64,000 nt of DNA from Rhodospirillales bacterium (GCA_020638285.1 JACKIV010000004.1:124001-188000); one strand, 5' to 3'. Numbered from the stretch's first letter, positions 17,840 to 26,946 are shown. A program made the numbers and translations. The notes: a model not told the origin generated them from the sequence alone.

Positions 17840-19294
17840 ATGGCAATAGGTTTCCACATGGCTGAACCATCCCGGTGGCTTCCGGACCGGATGCCGTCGG
17901 TTTTGCTTGCGGGGGTTTTGGGATTTCTGCTGGCTCTGGCCACCACGCAAAGCCCCCTGATCGGGATGGGGGCCGTGGCCGGGATCGGCGTGTGTTTTAT
18001 CCTCACCCGCCGGGCGGAGATTCCATTCTCTCTGTTGGTTTTTAGCTTTGGCATCCCCATTCAAAAAACCGTGGCGGGCATTCCGATCAATATGTCCGAC
18101 GGGGTGATTGTTCTGTGGGGCGCGACGTGGCTTTTTTTCATGATGCGCGAAAGCGCGCCGAAATTCCGGTTTCCGTTTCTGTTCTGGGCGGCTTTGCCCC
18201 TGGTTTTGTGCGCGTTTTTATCCCAGTTTGTGGCGTACAATCCCGGCGCGGCGGTCAAGCAGGTTTTGCGCTTGACCGAATGGTTTCTGGTTTTGCCGAT
18301 TTTGATGGCGGCCTTGCGCCCCACAGAGACGTTCTGGAAATGGATGGTGGGGTTGTTTCTGATCGTTCCGCCGCTTTTTGCCATCGACGGTGCGTCCGAG
18401 GTTTTCAATAATGGTCGGTCTATCAGCCATATGCTGGGGATTCCCGTTCCCGTTCCGTCAAAGGAACTCAGTGATATTCGCCATACATTTGATGTTTCAG
18501 GGCGGGCGGGAAGCACCTTTGGCGGCGCGCAGGGGCTGGCCATGTATCTGGTGATGATGCTCAGCGTAATTACGGCGATTTTCATTCACCCCCCTACGCC
18601 CCGCATCCGGATTCTGGCGGGAATCAGCCTTGTTCTGTGCTTTGTGGGGCTATACTTCGCAAAATCGCGCGGCGGGTTTCTGGGGGCGGGTACGGTGATG
18701 ATGCTCATGCTGTTATTCTCTCAGCCGCGTTATGGCTTTGTCGTTTTGTGGGCCGGGGTTGCTCTTGTTTTTTGCGGGTTGATGTGGCTGTTTTTCTGGC
18801 AAGGGTGGGACGGGACTCTTGTGGGGCTTATTCCCGGGCGGCATGAAGCGGTTTCAGATCGTCTTATCATCTGGGGGCGGGCGATCGAGGTCTTTCTGGC
18901 ACATCCGATTTTGGGCGTAGGATTCGGGAATTTTCATGACGTGGTGTATCAGGAAGGCGGGATCGTTCTGGGCGTGCCGCTGGGCTATGAGTCTCTTCAC
19001 TGTCATAATACCTATCTTGAGGTTCTCACGGGGCTGGGGATTTTAGGGTTTACGGCGTATCTGACGATGCTCGGGGTTTGTCTGCGGCATTTGATCCGGT
19101 TCTGGCGCGCCCGGTCCGGATTGTTTCCCGATTGCTTTGTTCTGGCCGGAATCGGGGCGATTGGCGCTTATATGACGTTTGGAATGGTGGATATGATTTT
19201 CGTCCAGAATATGCATTTTATTCTGGCCTCGATTATTTCTCTGGCTTTTCTGGCGACAAGGCGCGAGGTGGACGCACAGGGTATCAGGTCATGA
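17840..19294 (+). CDS. O-antigen ligase/polymerase-type membrane protein (Wzy/WaaL family)
   Basis: A 484-residue polytopic inner-membrane protein with roughly a dozen hydrophobic segments and one large periplasmic loop. The stretch HPILGVGFGNFHDVVY followed by HCHNTYLEVLTGLGILGF is the Wzy_C/O-antigen ligase signature, with the conserved His in HNTYLE. Such proteins either polymerise lipid-linked repeat units or ligate glycan to an acceptor; sequence alone does not say which. The start at 17840 is tentative, since the ATG at 17858 is equally possible. The GT4 gene follows by ATGA overlap. Confidence 0.85.
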   Translation: MAIGFHMAEPSRWLPDRMPSVLLAGVLGFLLALATTQSPLIGMGAVAGIGVCFILTRRAEIPFSLLVFSFGIPIQKTVAGIPINMSDGVIVLWGATWLFFMMRESAPKFRFPFLFWAALPLVLCAFLSQFVAYNPGAAVKQVLRLTEWFLVLPILMAALRPTETFWKWMVGLFLIVPPLFAIDGASEVFNNGRSISHMLGIPVPVPSKELSDIRHTFDVSGRAGSTFGGAQGLAMYLVMMLSVITAIFIHPPTPRIRILAGISLVLCFVGLYFAKSRGGFLGAGTVMMLMLLFSQPRYGFVVLWAGVALVFCGLMWLFFWQGWDGTLVGLIPGRHEAVSDRLIIWGRAIEVFLAHPILGVGFGNFHDVVYQEGGIVLGVPLGYESLHCHNTYLEVLTGLGILGFTAYLTMLGVCLRHLIRFWRARSGLFPDCFVLAGIGAIGAYMTFGMVDMIFVQNMHFILASIISLAFLATRREVDAQGIRS

Positions 19295-20484
19295 GAATTG
19301 TCAAAATCGTTGAGGAACTGGGCGTCGGGGGGCTTCCCAATTACGTCATTCAGGTTGCGCGCGGGTTGCAGGACCGGGGGCATGAGGTCCTGATTGCGCA
19401 TGGCAATCCCGATCCCGGCGATCATCTGGAAACCGAAGGGCTGCATCTTGTGCATCTGGACAATCTGGCGCGGGTGAAGGGGTTGAACCCGGATCTGGTC
19501 CATGTGCATTTGCTCAGCGATACCGGGGTTCTGCGCGGTCTGTTTGATCTGGATGTGCCTTTGGTCCGGTTTTTCCACGATTACACCTCGACCTGTCTGC
19601 GCCGGGGCAAGCGTCGATGGTCCGGGGATCGGTGCCAGAGGGCGCTTGGGGCGTCCTGCGCCGCCTTCGGGTGCATGATCGGGCGTCCTGCGCCGGGGTC
19701 AGTTTTCCCGCGTTTGATGAATCTGCCGGATAAAATTCTGGAGCGGGATCTGTATCGGGAGTTTGATGCAAGTATTGTCGGCAGTTCCCATATGGTCCGG
19801 ATGCTGGAGACAAACGGCTTTCCGTCGGCGCGGATTCATAAAATTCCGTACTTCAGCAAATTTGCCGACGGTGCTTTGACACCGGTGGATCGGAGCGGGC
19901 CTTTGCCGGGGCGGGACCGGCCTTTTGAGTTGCTTTTTACTGGTCAGGCGGTCATCGGCAAGGGGCTGGAGGTTTTGATCGAATCTCTGCGCGATCTGCC
20001 CGGAAACTGGCGTTTGACGGTGTGCAGCGACGGGCCGCGTCTGCCGAACGCAAAGAAAATGGCGCAGGAATACGGCATTATTGACCGCATGGAGTTCCAC
20101 ACATGGATGCCGCAAAGCGCCCTTCTTGACTATTATAGAAAATCTGATATTTTCGTTTTGCCCTCGATCTGGGACGATCCGGGGCCGCTGGTGGGGATTG
20201 AGGCTTTGTCGTTCGGCGCGCCGATTGTCGGATTCGCGGTCGGCGGAATTCCCGATTATCTGATTGACGGCCAGACGGGGGTTCTGGTCCGCGATGTGTC
20301 GGCGGCGGGCTTGCGCGCTGGCTTGATCCGGGCGATGGACTCGCCGGAAAAAATCGCGGAAATGGCCATTGCTGCGCAAAAACTGGTGGTTGATCGTCAC
20401 AGCCTGAAAGATCACATCTCGGGCGTGGAAGAGGTCTATCGTCAGGTGGATCGTCGGATGGGGCAGGAGAGAAACAGGGCATGA
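19291..20484 (+). CDS. Glycosyltransferase family 4
   Basis: A GT-B fold retaining glycosyltransferase of 397 residues. The N-terminus (RIVKIVEELGVGGLPNYV) forms the acceptor domain; the C-terminal donor domain holds LLFTGQAVIGKGLEVLIESL, FVLPSIWDDPGPLVGIEALS with the usual E-x7-E pattern, and PIVGFAVGGIPDYL. Residues around 105-135 carry a cysteine-rich insert (Cys at TCLRRGKRR, DRCQRAL, SCAAFGC), which occurs in a subset of GT4 enzymes and may bind metal or form disulfides. ATGA overlaps join it to both neighbours, so expression is tightly coupled. Confidence 0.88.
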   Translation: MRIVKIVEELGVGGLPNYVIQVARGLQDRGHEVLIAHGNPDPGDHLETEGLHLVHLDNLARVKGLNPDLVHVHLLSDTGVLRGLFDLDVPLVRFFHDYTSTCLRRGKRRWSGDRCQRALGASCAAFGCMIGRPAPGSVFPRLMNLPDKILERDLYREFDASIVGSSHMVRMLETNGFPSARIHKIPYFSKFADGALTPVDRSGPLPGRDRPFELLFTGQAVIGKGLEVLIESLRDLPGNWRLTVCSDGPRLPNAKKMAQEYGIIDRMEFHTWMPQSALLDYYRKSDIFVLPSIWDDPGPLVGIEALSFGAPIVGFAVGGIPDYLIDGQTGVLVRDVSAAGLRAGLIRAMDSPEKIAEMAIAAQKLVVDRHSLKDHISGVEEVYRQVDRRMGQERNRA

Positions 20485-21632
20485 GCGTAAGCATGGCATG
20501 GATCTGGCGGCATTACTGGCAGGTGGTCCGTACGCCTGCGAGCCACCGGAACGAACTTATCAGCATTCAGTGGCTGCGCGGGATCGCTGTGGTCATGGTC
20601 ATTATTTACCATATCGAAGATATCGCCCGATTGTTGCGTCCTTTTGAGGGGTTTCATTCACCGTGGGTTCTGGTGGGCTATTCCGCGCCGGATCTGTTTT
20701 TCGTCATCAGCGGCTTTATCATGTGTTATGTCACGTTTGGGATGCGGTTTGATCCCCGGCGATGGTTGATGAGCCGGTTTATTCGGATCTGGCCGCTTTA
20801 TATTGCTTTTACGTTTGTGGCGTTCTGTGCGTGGGCATACAATCCGGACATGAATATGGGGTCGGGGCCTCACGATCTGGAGAGTATCGTCAAATCTTTC
20901 CTGATCCTGCCTCAGGCGGGTTTGCCCATGGTCTTTGTCGGCTGGACGGTTGAACACGAAATCGTCTTTTATTTCATTGTGTTCTGCGTAGCCCTGTGGG
21001 GGCGTCCGGGGGCTGTGATCTGGATTTTAGGTGGGCTTTCGGCTTTGGGCGCGGCGCGCTGGTTTCTCAAAGACGACCACTCCTGGATGAATTTCTGGGA
21101 TTGGCATTTTCTTTCGCTTTACATGATTCAGTTCCTGATCGGCGCGATGATCTTCCAGTTTCGCGAGCCTTTACGTCGTCTGAAAACGGCGGGACCGATT
21201 GCGATGGGGATCGCGCTGTTCTTCTCCGGAGCCTTTCTGGTGACGACGAGTCCCCTGAACGAAGAAACCTTGCCGCGCGTGGTTTTGTTCGGGGTGGCGT
21301 ACGGGTTGATGCTGGTAGGGGCCGTGAACAAGGAATATGCCTTGCGCGAAGCCGTGGGCGATGCCTATCTTCCGGCCCGGCGGCCCTTTATCGTTTTGAT
21401 AGGGGATGCGTCTTACTCTGTGTATCTGGCGCATCCGTTCCTGTTGTCGATCTGCGGAAAGATTCTGGGGCTGCTGGATTTGAGCGCACCTTTGGCCCTG
21501 GTTGGGATCATCATTATGTCCGTAATAACGGTCGGGGGTGGAATTTTAATCCATGTTCTGGTCGAGCGGCCTATGCTGTATTATTCAAAAGGCCTTGTAT
21601 CGGGGAAGAAAAAAATTCCTTTGGCTGTGTGA
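20481..21632 (+). CDS. Acyltransferase 3 family protein (OafA-like)
   Basis: A 383-residue inner-membrane acyltransferase with about ten transmembrane helices. Proteins of this family add O-acetyl or other acyl groups to surface glycans. The N-terminal SIQWLRGIAVVMVIIYH carries the conserved R and H of the family, followed by DLFFVISGFIMCYV. Later motifs include MSRFIRIWPLY and SYSVYLAHPFLL. It is the last gene of the glycan operon and starts by ATGA overlap with the GT4 gene. It probably acylates the glycan built upstream. It ends 19 bp from the convergent corC gene. Confidence 0.9.
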   Translation: MSVSMAWIWRHYWQVVRTPASHRNELISIQWLRGIAVVMVIIYHIEDIARLLRPFEGFHSPWVLVGYSAPDLFFVISGFIMCYVTFGMRFDPRRWLMSRFIRIWPLYIAFTFVAFCAWAYNPDMNMGSGPHDLESIVKSFLILPQAGLPMVFVGWTVEHEIVFYFIVFCVALWGRPGAVIWILGGLSALGAARWFLKDDHSWMNFWDWHFLSLYMIQFLIGAMIFQFREPLRRLKTAGPIAMGIALFFSGAFLVTTSPLNEETLPRVVLFGVAYGLMLVGAVNKEYALREAVGDAYLPARRPFIVLIGDASYSVYLAHPFLLSICGKILGLLDLSAPLALVGIIIMSVITVGGGILIHVLVERPMLYYSKGLVSGKKKIPLAV

Positions 21633-21651
21633 GACATCCGAACAAACCGGT

Positions 21652-22656
21652 TCAATGTTCCATCCCCTCCCGGCGAGGCAAGTTCCGGATCCGGAGGCGT
21701 TTGACCCGGCGCGGGTCTGCATCGAGAACTTCAAAAATGGCACCGGAGGGGTGCGAGAGCATTTCCCCACGGCTGGGGACGTGTCCAGCCAGCGCCGAGG
21801 CCAGACCGCCAACGGTGTCCACGTTTTCCCGTTCGTCCTCGCTCAGGATCGGGCCGACCTGTTCTTCAAAGGTTTCGATATCCACACGGGCATCGACAAT
21901 CAGGCTGCCGTCCGGTTTGACGACCATGTCTGCATCTGTTTCAGGATCAAATTCGTCGTCAATCTCGCCGATGATGGATTCTGTAATATCCCCAATGGTC
22001 ACAAGCCCGTCAATTCCGCCATATTCATCGACGACAAGTGCCATATGTTTGCGGCTTTCGCGCATGAGGAGGAGCAGGTCAACAACGGACAGGGCTGGGG
22101 AAACGATGGGTACGTCGCGCACCAGATCGGCCAGAATGACGGGTTCTGCCGCTGCTATTTTTGTCAGAATGTCTTTAATGTGGATGGTTCCGGCAATGTC
22201 GTCCATTGTGTTCCGGAAAACAGGGTAGCGGCTGAGCGGTCTTGCCGCGATGAAAGCCAGCGCTTCTGGGAACGGTGTGGAAATATCGAGGGCAACAATG
22301 TCGGCGCGTGGAATCATGACGTCCGAAACTTTCAGGTCACGCAGCTCCAACACATTGGATAGAATGGATTTCTCATGGCCCGTGACAGGGATGCCGGGCT
22401 TGTCCTCCAGCGACTCAATATAGTCCTCAAGAACGTCCCGCAGCGAATCGTCCGTTCTCTTACGGGTTGGAAAAATCACGTGGCGCAGGCGGGCCAGAAG
22501 GCCGGAAGGTTCTGGATCCGATGGTACTTCGGAGTCGTCTTTCTTCGGCGCATCGGCACGCAGGCCGGATTCAGGGGTATCCGGAGCCTCGGCGGCGGTC
22601 AAAGGCGGTGTTTTCAAAAGAGGCATATGCATCGTCGTCGGGTCAGAGTATGGCAT
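21652..22656 (-). CDS. corC: CorC/HlyC-family protein with paired CBS domains
   Basis: A soluble 334-residue protein of the CorC/YbeX group, linked to Mg/Co efflux and ribosome-related phenotypes in other bacteria. It contains no DUF21 membrane domain. After a variable acidic N-terminus come two CBS motifs (ELRDLKVSDVMIPRADIVAL and ALVVDEYGGIDGLVTIGDI) and a C-terminal transporter-associated domain (VDARVDIETFEEQVG, DTVGGLASALAGHVPSRGE). Its place right after ybeY matches the miaB-ybeZ-ybeY-ybeX order of E. coli. The lnt gene that often follows is not here; the glycan operon converges instead. Confidence 0.9.
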   Translation of the reverse strand: MPYSDPTTMHMPLLKTPPLTAAEAPDTPESGLRADAPKKDDSEVPSDPEPSGLLARLRHVIFPTRKRTDDSLRDVLEDYIESLEDKPGIPVTGHEKSILSNVLELRDLKVSDVMIPRADIVALDISTPFPEALAFIAARPLSRYPVFRNTMDDIAGTIHIKDILTKIAAAEPVILADLVRDVPIVSPALSVVDLLLLMRESRKHMALVVDEYGGIDGLVTIGDITESIIGEIDDEFDPETDADMVVKPDGSLIVDARVDIETFEEQVGPILSEDERENVDTVGGLASALAGHVPSRGEMLSHPSGAIFEVLDADPRRVKRLRIRNLPRREGMEH

Positions 22657-22665
22657 AAAACATCT

Positions 22666-23211
22666 TCAGGTATAAGGGTTTTTAAGGCCCATTCCTCCTA
22701 AGATCGCGATTTCCAGTTCTTCCATTTCGTCGGCGTCGGCATCGTCTTCGTGATCGTAGCCCAAAAGATGCAGCGTACCATGAACCAGCAGATGGGTCAT
22801 GTGGTCCTGAAAGCGTTTGAGCATCACATCGCTTTCGCTGCGCAGGGTTTCAAAGGACAGAACAATGTCGCCCAGCGCGACGGGGCCTTCGGGCGGGATC
22901 GGGTCATCCGGAGCCAGAAGAGGAAAAGACAGGACGTTGGTCGGCGAATCCTTGCCTCTGTAGGTGTGGTTGAGCGTACGCACAAGATCGTCATTGGCGA
23001 GAACGAGGCTGACTTCCAGATGTTTTTCCCGGGCGTTTTCAGGAAGGGTGGCAAATGTCAATGTTTCCAGAATTGCACGTCTGGAGACTTCCTGAACGTC
23101 AAAGGGCAAGGATTTCCATGGGTCGAAAGGAATAGACACATCAAGCGTAACCTCGGGACGGAGGCGTCGCGAGGAGCCGGGAAACCGATCAGGAGGCGCG
23201 TTCTTTGTCAT
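22666..23211 (-). CDS. ybeY: Endoribonuclease YbeY
   Basis: A single-strand-specific metallo-endoribonuclease used in 16S rRNA 3'-end maturation and ribosome quality control. The zinc site H-x3-H-x5-H is in LVHGTLHLLGYDHEDD near the C-terminus, and the family stretch YRGKDSPTNVLSFP is intact. The product is 181 residues. The start at 23211 lies 23 bp inside phoH; a later start is possible, because the first 20 residues (TKNAPPDRFPGSSRR) look non-conserved. corC follows 9 bp downstream. Confidence 0.93.
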   Translation of the reverse strand: MTKNAPPDRFPGSSRRLRPEVTLDVSIPFDPWKSLPFDVQEVSRRAILETLTFATLPENAREKHLEVSLVLANDDLVRTLNHTYRGKDSPTNVLSFPLLAPDDPIPPEGPVALGDIVLSFETLRSESDVMLKRFQDHMTHLLVHGTLHLLGYDHEDDADADEMEELEIAILGGMGLKNPYT

Positions 23212-24172
23212 AGGCTTTGACGATTTTTCCGACGAGAGGGTGACGTACCACGTCCTGATCTGTAAAATTAATAAATTTTATTTCTGGAATATGCCCCAGA
23301 AGCCGCACCGCATCGGCCAGCCCCGAAGGCGTATGGTCGGGCAGATCGCTCTGGGACGGGTCGCCCGTGACAACCACGCGGGCGTTTTCGCCCATCCGGG
23401 TCAGGAACATTTTCATCTGGGCGGGGGTGGCGTTCTGGGCCTCGTCCAGAATGACGAAAGCGCTACCCAGCGTCCGGCCCCTCATGAAGGCCAGCGGCGC
23501 AATTTCGATATCGCCTTCCTGAACCTTTCGCGCCAGAAAATCTCCGGGGAGCATGTCGTGCAGGGAATCGTAAATCGGGCGCAGATAGGGGTCAATCTTG
23601 TCTTTCATATCGCCGGGCAAAAAGCCTAAACGTTCTCCGGCCTCGACCGCAGGGCGGCAAAAGACCATTCGGTCGACTTTTCCTTCCAGAAACATCCGTA
23701 CGGCGGCAGCAACGGCCAGATAGGTCTTGCCTGTTCCGGCAGGGCCAAGACCAAAGACCATTTCATGGGTTTCCATGGCCTGAAGATAGGCGGCCTGAGC
23801 CGGAGAGCGCGGCGAGACATGTTTTTTCCGGGTGCGAATGACGAGTGTTTCGCCCGTAGGCGGGGCATTTTTTTCGTTGGCCCTCCAGTCACGCGCGAAT
23901 CGCAGAGCCGCGTCGATTTCCTGAGGGCCGATGTCGGCACCGGCCTGAACGCGGTTCCACAGCTTCATGAGGATGGATTCGGCCATCTCGACCGAATCTT
24001 TTTCTCCCTCCAGAGTCAGGTGGTTGCCCCGGTTGGCGATGGAAATGGACAGATCCTGCTCGATTTTGTTGAGGTGGGCGTTGTGGCCGCCATAGAGCTG
24101 CGGCAACAGCGTATTATCGTCGAACATCAGGGACTTCGTGGCGCGTCCCTCGGCTTGTGTCGTTGTCCCCAT
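23189..24172 (-). CDS. ybeZ: PhoH-family ATPase (YbeZ)
   Basis: A predicted cytoplasmic ATPase/helicase that works with YbeY in RNA metabolism. The 327-residue protein has a KH-like N-terminal part (LYGGHNAHLNKIEQDLSISI), Walker A GPAGTGKTYLAVA and Walker B AFVILDEAQNAT, then FLTRMGENARVVVTGDPSQ. I start it at the ATG at 24172, which shares one base with the miaB stop (TGATG); the longer open frame upstream overlaps miaB in the wrong frame and is not coding. It overlaps ybeY by 23 bp. Confidence 0.93.
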   Translation of the reverse strand: MGTTTQAEGRATKSLMFDDNTLLPQLYGGHNAHLNKIEQDLSISIANRGNHLTLEGEKDSVEMAESILMKLWNRVQAGADIGPQEIDAALRFARDWRANEKNAPPTGETLVIRTRKKHVSPRSPAQAAYLQAMETHEMVFGLGPAGTGKTYLAVAAAVRMFLEGKVDRMVFCRPAVEAGERLGFLPGDMKDKIDPYLRPIYDSLHDMLPGDFLARKVQEGDIEIAPLAFMRGRTLGSAFVILDEAQNATPAQMKMFLTRMGENARVVVTGDPSQSDLPDHTPSGLADAVRLLGHIPEIKFINFTDQDVVRHPLVGKIVKAYDKERAS

Positions 24173-25551
24173 CAGGCCCTTTTCCGGTCTGTTGCGTGTG
24201 CTTCGTCCATAATTTCTCCGCCAAGTGAGACGGAAAACGCCTCCGTAACCCTTACATCTTTGATTGTACCACAAAAATCGTCCGGTGCGCAGACATGAAT
24301 GGCTTGATTCCACGGGGTGCGTCCATGGATCTGTCCAGAGGTTCGGCCCTTGCGGTCGAACAGGACAGGAAGGGTTTGGTCTATGAATTGTCTATTAAAA
24401 TCAATCGCTTGTTTGTTAATGAGGTCTTGAAGACGGGCCAGTCTTTCGGTTTTGACGGGATCGGGGATCAGGGGCGCCATGTTTGCCGCCGGGGTGCCGG
24501 GACGCGCGCTGTACATAAAAGAGTAGGCAGAAGAAAATTTTATTTTTTCAATCAGATCAATTGTTTGGTCAAAGTCTGATTCGGACTCCCCCGGGAATCC
24601 AACGATAAAATCACTCGACAGGGCGATATCGGGTCGGGTTTTCCGAACTTTTTCGATGATCTCGAAGTAAAAATCTCGCCCGTGCTTGCGGTTCATTTTC
24701 TGTAAAACCATGTCGCTGCCGGACTGGACGGGCAGATGCAGGAACGGCATGAGTTTTTCAATTTCACCATGGGCGGCGATCAGATCGTCGTCCATATCGC
24801 GCGGGTGACTCGTGGTATATCGAATTCTTTTGATTTCAGGAATTTCCGAGACGGCGTTAATCAGTTGCGCGAGGTTCCACGTGCCGCCCGCCACTCCGGC
24901 GCCATGCCAGGCATTGACGTTCTGACCAAGAAGAGTGATTTCTTTGGCTCCGCAATCGGTTAGGTGCTTTGCTTCATCTAAAATAGCCTGCGCAGGGCGG
25001 GAAAATTCTCCGCCGCGCGTGTAGGGAACCACACAGAATGTACAAAATTTATCGCATCCTTCCTGAATGGACAGAAAGGCGCTTGGCCCCTGCGTCGCCT
25101 GTTCGTCAGGCAGAAAATCGAATTTGGACTCAACCGGAAACTCTGTATTGACGATCCGGGCCGGACCAAAGGCGCCGATGGATTTTGCAACCATTTCAGG
25201 GAGTTCATGATAGGTCTGAGGGCCAAAAACCATGTCGACATACCGGGCGCGTTTCAGAATTTCGTCGCCTTCGGCCTGTGCGACGCAGCCTGCCACGGCC
25301 AGAATCATTTTTTCGCCCTGCGCAGCCTTTTTCTCCTTGTGTTCACGCAGCCGCCCCAGTTCGGAAAACAGCTTGTCGGTGGCTTTTTCGCGAATGTGAC
25401 AGGTGTTCAAAACCACCATGTCGGCGTCTTCCGGTCCGTCCACCGTGGAATAGCCAAGCGGGCGCAGAATATCCGCCATCCGGTGGCTGTCATAGGCGTT
25501 CATCTGACAGCCCCACGTTTTGATGAAGAGATTTTTATTGTTTTTATTCAT
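24172..25551 (-). CDS. miaB: tRNA-i6A37 methylthiotransferase MiaB
   Basis: A radical-SAM enzyme that adds a methylthio group to i6A37 of tRNAs reading UNN codons. The N-terminal UPF0004 domain supplies three cluster cysteines (TWGCQMNAYDS, LNTCHIREKA, VAGCVAQAEG); the radical-SAM cluster is CDKFCTFC. A TRAM domain ends the protein (FDRKGRTSGQIHGRTPW). At 459 residues it is typical. It leads the miaB-ybeZ-ybeY-corC series, with gatC 36 bp upstream on the same strand. Confidence 0.95.
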   Translation of the reverse strand: MNKNNKNLFIKTWGCQMNAYDSHRMADILRPLGYSTVDGPEDADMVVLNTCHIREKATDKLFSELGRLREHKEKKAAQGEKMILAVAGCVAQAEGDEILKRARYVDMVFGPQTYHELPEMVAKSIGAFGPARIVNTEFPVESKFDFLPDEQATQGPSAFLSIQEGCDKFCTFCVVPYTRGGEFSRPAQAILDEAKHLTDCGAKEITLLGQNVNAWHGAGVAGGTWNLAQLINAVSEIPEIKRIRYTTSHPRDMDDDLIAAHGEIEKLMPFLHLPVQSGSDMVLQKMNRKHGRDFYFEIIEKVRKTRPDIALSSDFIVGFPGESESDFDQTIDLIEKIKFSSAYSFMYSARPGTPAANMAPLIPDPVKTERLARLQDLINKQAIDFNRQFIDQTLPVLFDRKGRTSGQIHGRTPWNQAIHVCAPDDFCGTIKDVRVTEAFSVSLGGEIMDEAHATDRKRA

Positions 25552-25587
25552 ATTGTTGAAGCTTGACCCTAAAGCAATTTATCCAGA

Positions 25588-25875
25588 TTATTCCACGACT
25601 TTCGGGACGACAAAATAGCCCTCCATCGTCTCAGGCGCATTGGACAGAACGCTCGCCGCATCGTTTCCATCGGTAACGGTGTCGGGGCGCAGGGATAACT
25701 CGTTTTCGACCACGCTGGCCAGCGGTTCAACCCCGTCCGTATTCACCTTGCCGAGTTGCTCCACTACGCCCATGATGCGCTCGATTTGGGGTGCGTAAAC
25801 ATCCAGTTTTTCATCGGGCATGGCGATGCGAGCGAGCCGGGCCACTTTGCGTACTGTTTCCCTGTCGATCGACAT
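25588..25875 (-). CDS. gatC: Asp/Glu-tRNA(Asn/Gln) amidotransferase subunit C
   Basis: The small subunit of the GatCAB amidotransferase, which converts misacylated Glu-tRNA(Gln) or Asp-tRNA(Asn) to the correct form. The 95-residue protein starts IDRETVRKVARLARIAMPDE and contains QLGKVNTDGVEPLAS, both family hallmarks. The ATG at 25875 has AAAGGA about 9 bp upstream; an in-frame upstream extension to 25926 has no support. gatA and gatB normally follow gatC but are absent here; miaB takes their place. ruvX is divergent, 106 bp away. Confidence 0.93.
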   Translation of the reverse strand: MSIDRETVRKVARLARIAMPDEKLDVYAPQIERIMGVVEQLGKVNTDGVEPLASVVENELSLRPDTVTDGNDAASVLSNAPETMEGYFVVPKVVE

Positions 25876-25981
25876 ACGAAAAAATCCTTTCCCGATCTTG
25901 CAGATACCTCTTGGAACGTCTAGCATTTCCGGATGAATGCGTAAAGGTAGAACTTGTTATTCGGCACGCCGGAAGAAGACT

Positions 25982-26461
25982 ATGGTAATTGGTCTCCTGA
26001 AAGACATAAAAGAGTCCTCTCCTTCCGGAGCACTTCTGGGGCTGGATATCGGGACGAAGACGATCGGATTGGCGGTGTGCGATCCAGACCGGCGTCTGGC
26101 CACGCCCCTGCGGACCATTGTTCGGCGAAAATTTACCCTTGATTTACAGGAGATTGGTAAGTCCATAAAGGATTATGAGATCAAGGGGTATGTTCTGGGC
26201 TACCCCTTGAATATGGACGGGACGGCAGGGCCGAGATGCCAGTCTGTCCGTCATTTTGCCGAAGAAATGGTCCGATATCCGGATATTGTGGGCCCGGCGC
26301 CATGGATTGCCCTGTGGGATGAGCGGTTATCCACAGTTTCTGTGGAAGAGTCTGTGGGTAACTTTGTGGATATCCGAAAAGCTAAGAAAAAGGGCACTAT
26401 TGATGCTCTGGCCGCGCGGCATATTCTGCAAGGAGCCATTGAGATTTTGGAGAAAGAATGA
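25982..26461 (+). CDS. yqgF: Putative pre-16S rRNA nuclease / Holliday junction resolvase (YqgF/RuvX)
   Basis: A 159-residue RNase H-fold nuclease of the YqgF family, implicated in 16S rRNA 5'-end processing and, in older work, Holliday junction cleavage. It shows LLGLDIGTKTIGLAVCD with the first catalytic Asp, GYVLGYPLNMDGTAGPR, and WDERLSTVSVEE with the second acidic site. The start at 25982 removes 15 upstream residues that have no ribosome site. In many alphaproteobacteria this gene sits beside gatCAB, which agrees with gatC here. ogt overlaps its end by 4 bp (ATGA). Confidence 0.9.
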   Translation: MVIGLLKDIKESSPSGALLGLDIGTKTIGLAVCDPDRRLATPLRTIVRRKFTLDLQEIGKSIKDYEIKGYVLGYPLNMDGTAGPRCQSVRHFAEEMVRYPDIVGPAPWIALWDERLSTVSVEESVGNFVDIRKAKKKGTIDALAARHILQGAIEILEKE

Positions 26462-26946
26462 AAATACACCATGGGTGGCGAGACTCGGTTTATGGGCCGG
26501 TCCATATCGGTTTGACGGACAAGGGAGTTTGCTGGATCGGTCTGGCGCGGCTGGACGAGTTGTTCGAACAGGCGCGGGAGGAGTCCGAAAACAGGATGCG
26601 GATCCATTTCCCGCGCGCGGAATTTGTGGTGCAGAGCGAAGGGCTTCCGGATGTGGATCCTCCCGCCTTTCTTCCCTTGGATTTGCATGGAACGGCATTC
26701 CAGCAGCGTGTTTGGGCAGAGCTTCTGGCTCTTGGGCCCGGAGAAACAAGGACTTATGGTGATATTGCCCGCGCCATCGGTCAGCCAAAAGCGGTGCGAG
26801 CCGTTGGCGGAGCTGTGGGGGCTAACCCCGTCTCGATTCTCGTTCCCTGTCACCGGATTTTGCCAAAAGGGGGTGGAATCGGAAATTACGGGTGGGGCGC
26901 CAATCTGAAGCAAAAAATTCTGGAAATCGAGGGCGTCCGTGTCTGA
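26458..26946 (+). CDS. ogt: Methylated-DNA-[protein]-cysteine S-methyltransferase
   Basis: A suicide repair protein that takes alkyl groups from O6-alkylguanine onto its own cysteine. The acceptor is Cys131 in ILVPCHRILPKGGG, followed by YGWGANLKQKILEIEG. The helix-turn-helix stretch TYGDIARAIGQPKAVRAVGG binds DNA. At 162 residues it is the short Ogt type without an Ada regulatory domain. It overlaps yqgF by 4 bp and ends 8 bp before the convergent unknown membrane gene. Confidence 0.94.
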   Translation: MKIHHGWRDSVYGPVHIGLTDKGVCWIGLARLDELFEQAREESENRMRIHFPRAEFVVQSEGLPDVDPPAFLPLDLHGTAFQQRVWAELLALGPGETRTYGDIARAIGQPKAVRAVGGAVGANPVSILVPCHRILPKGGGIGNYGWGANLKQKILEIEGVRV

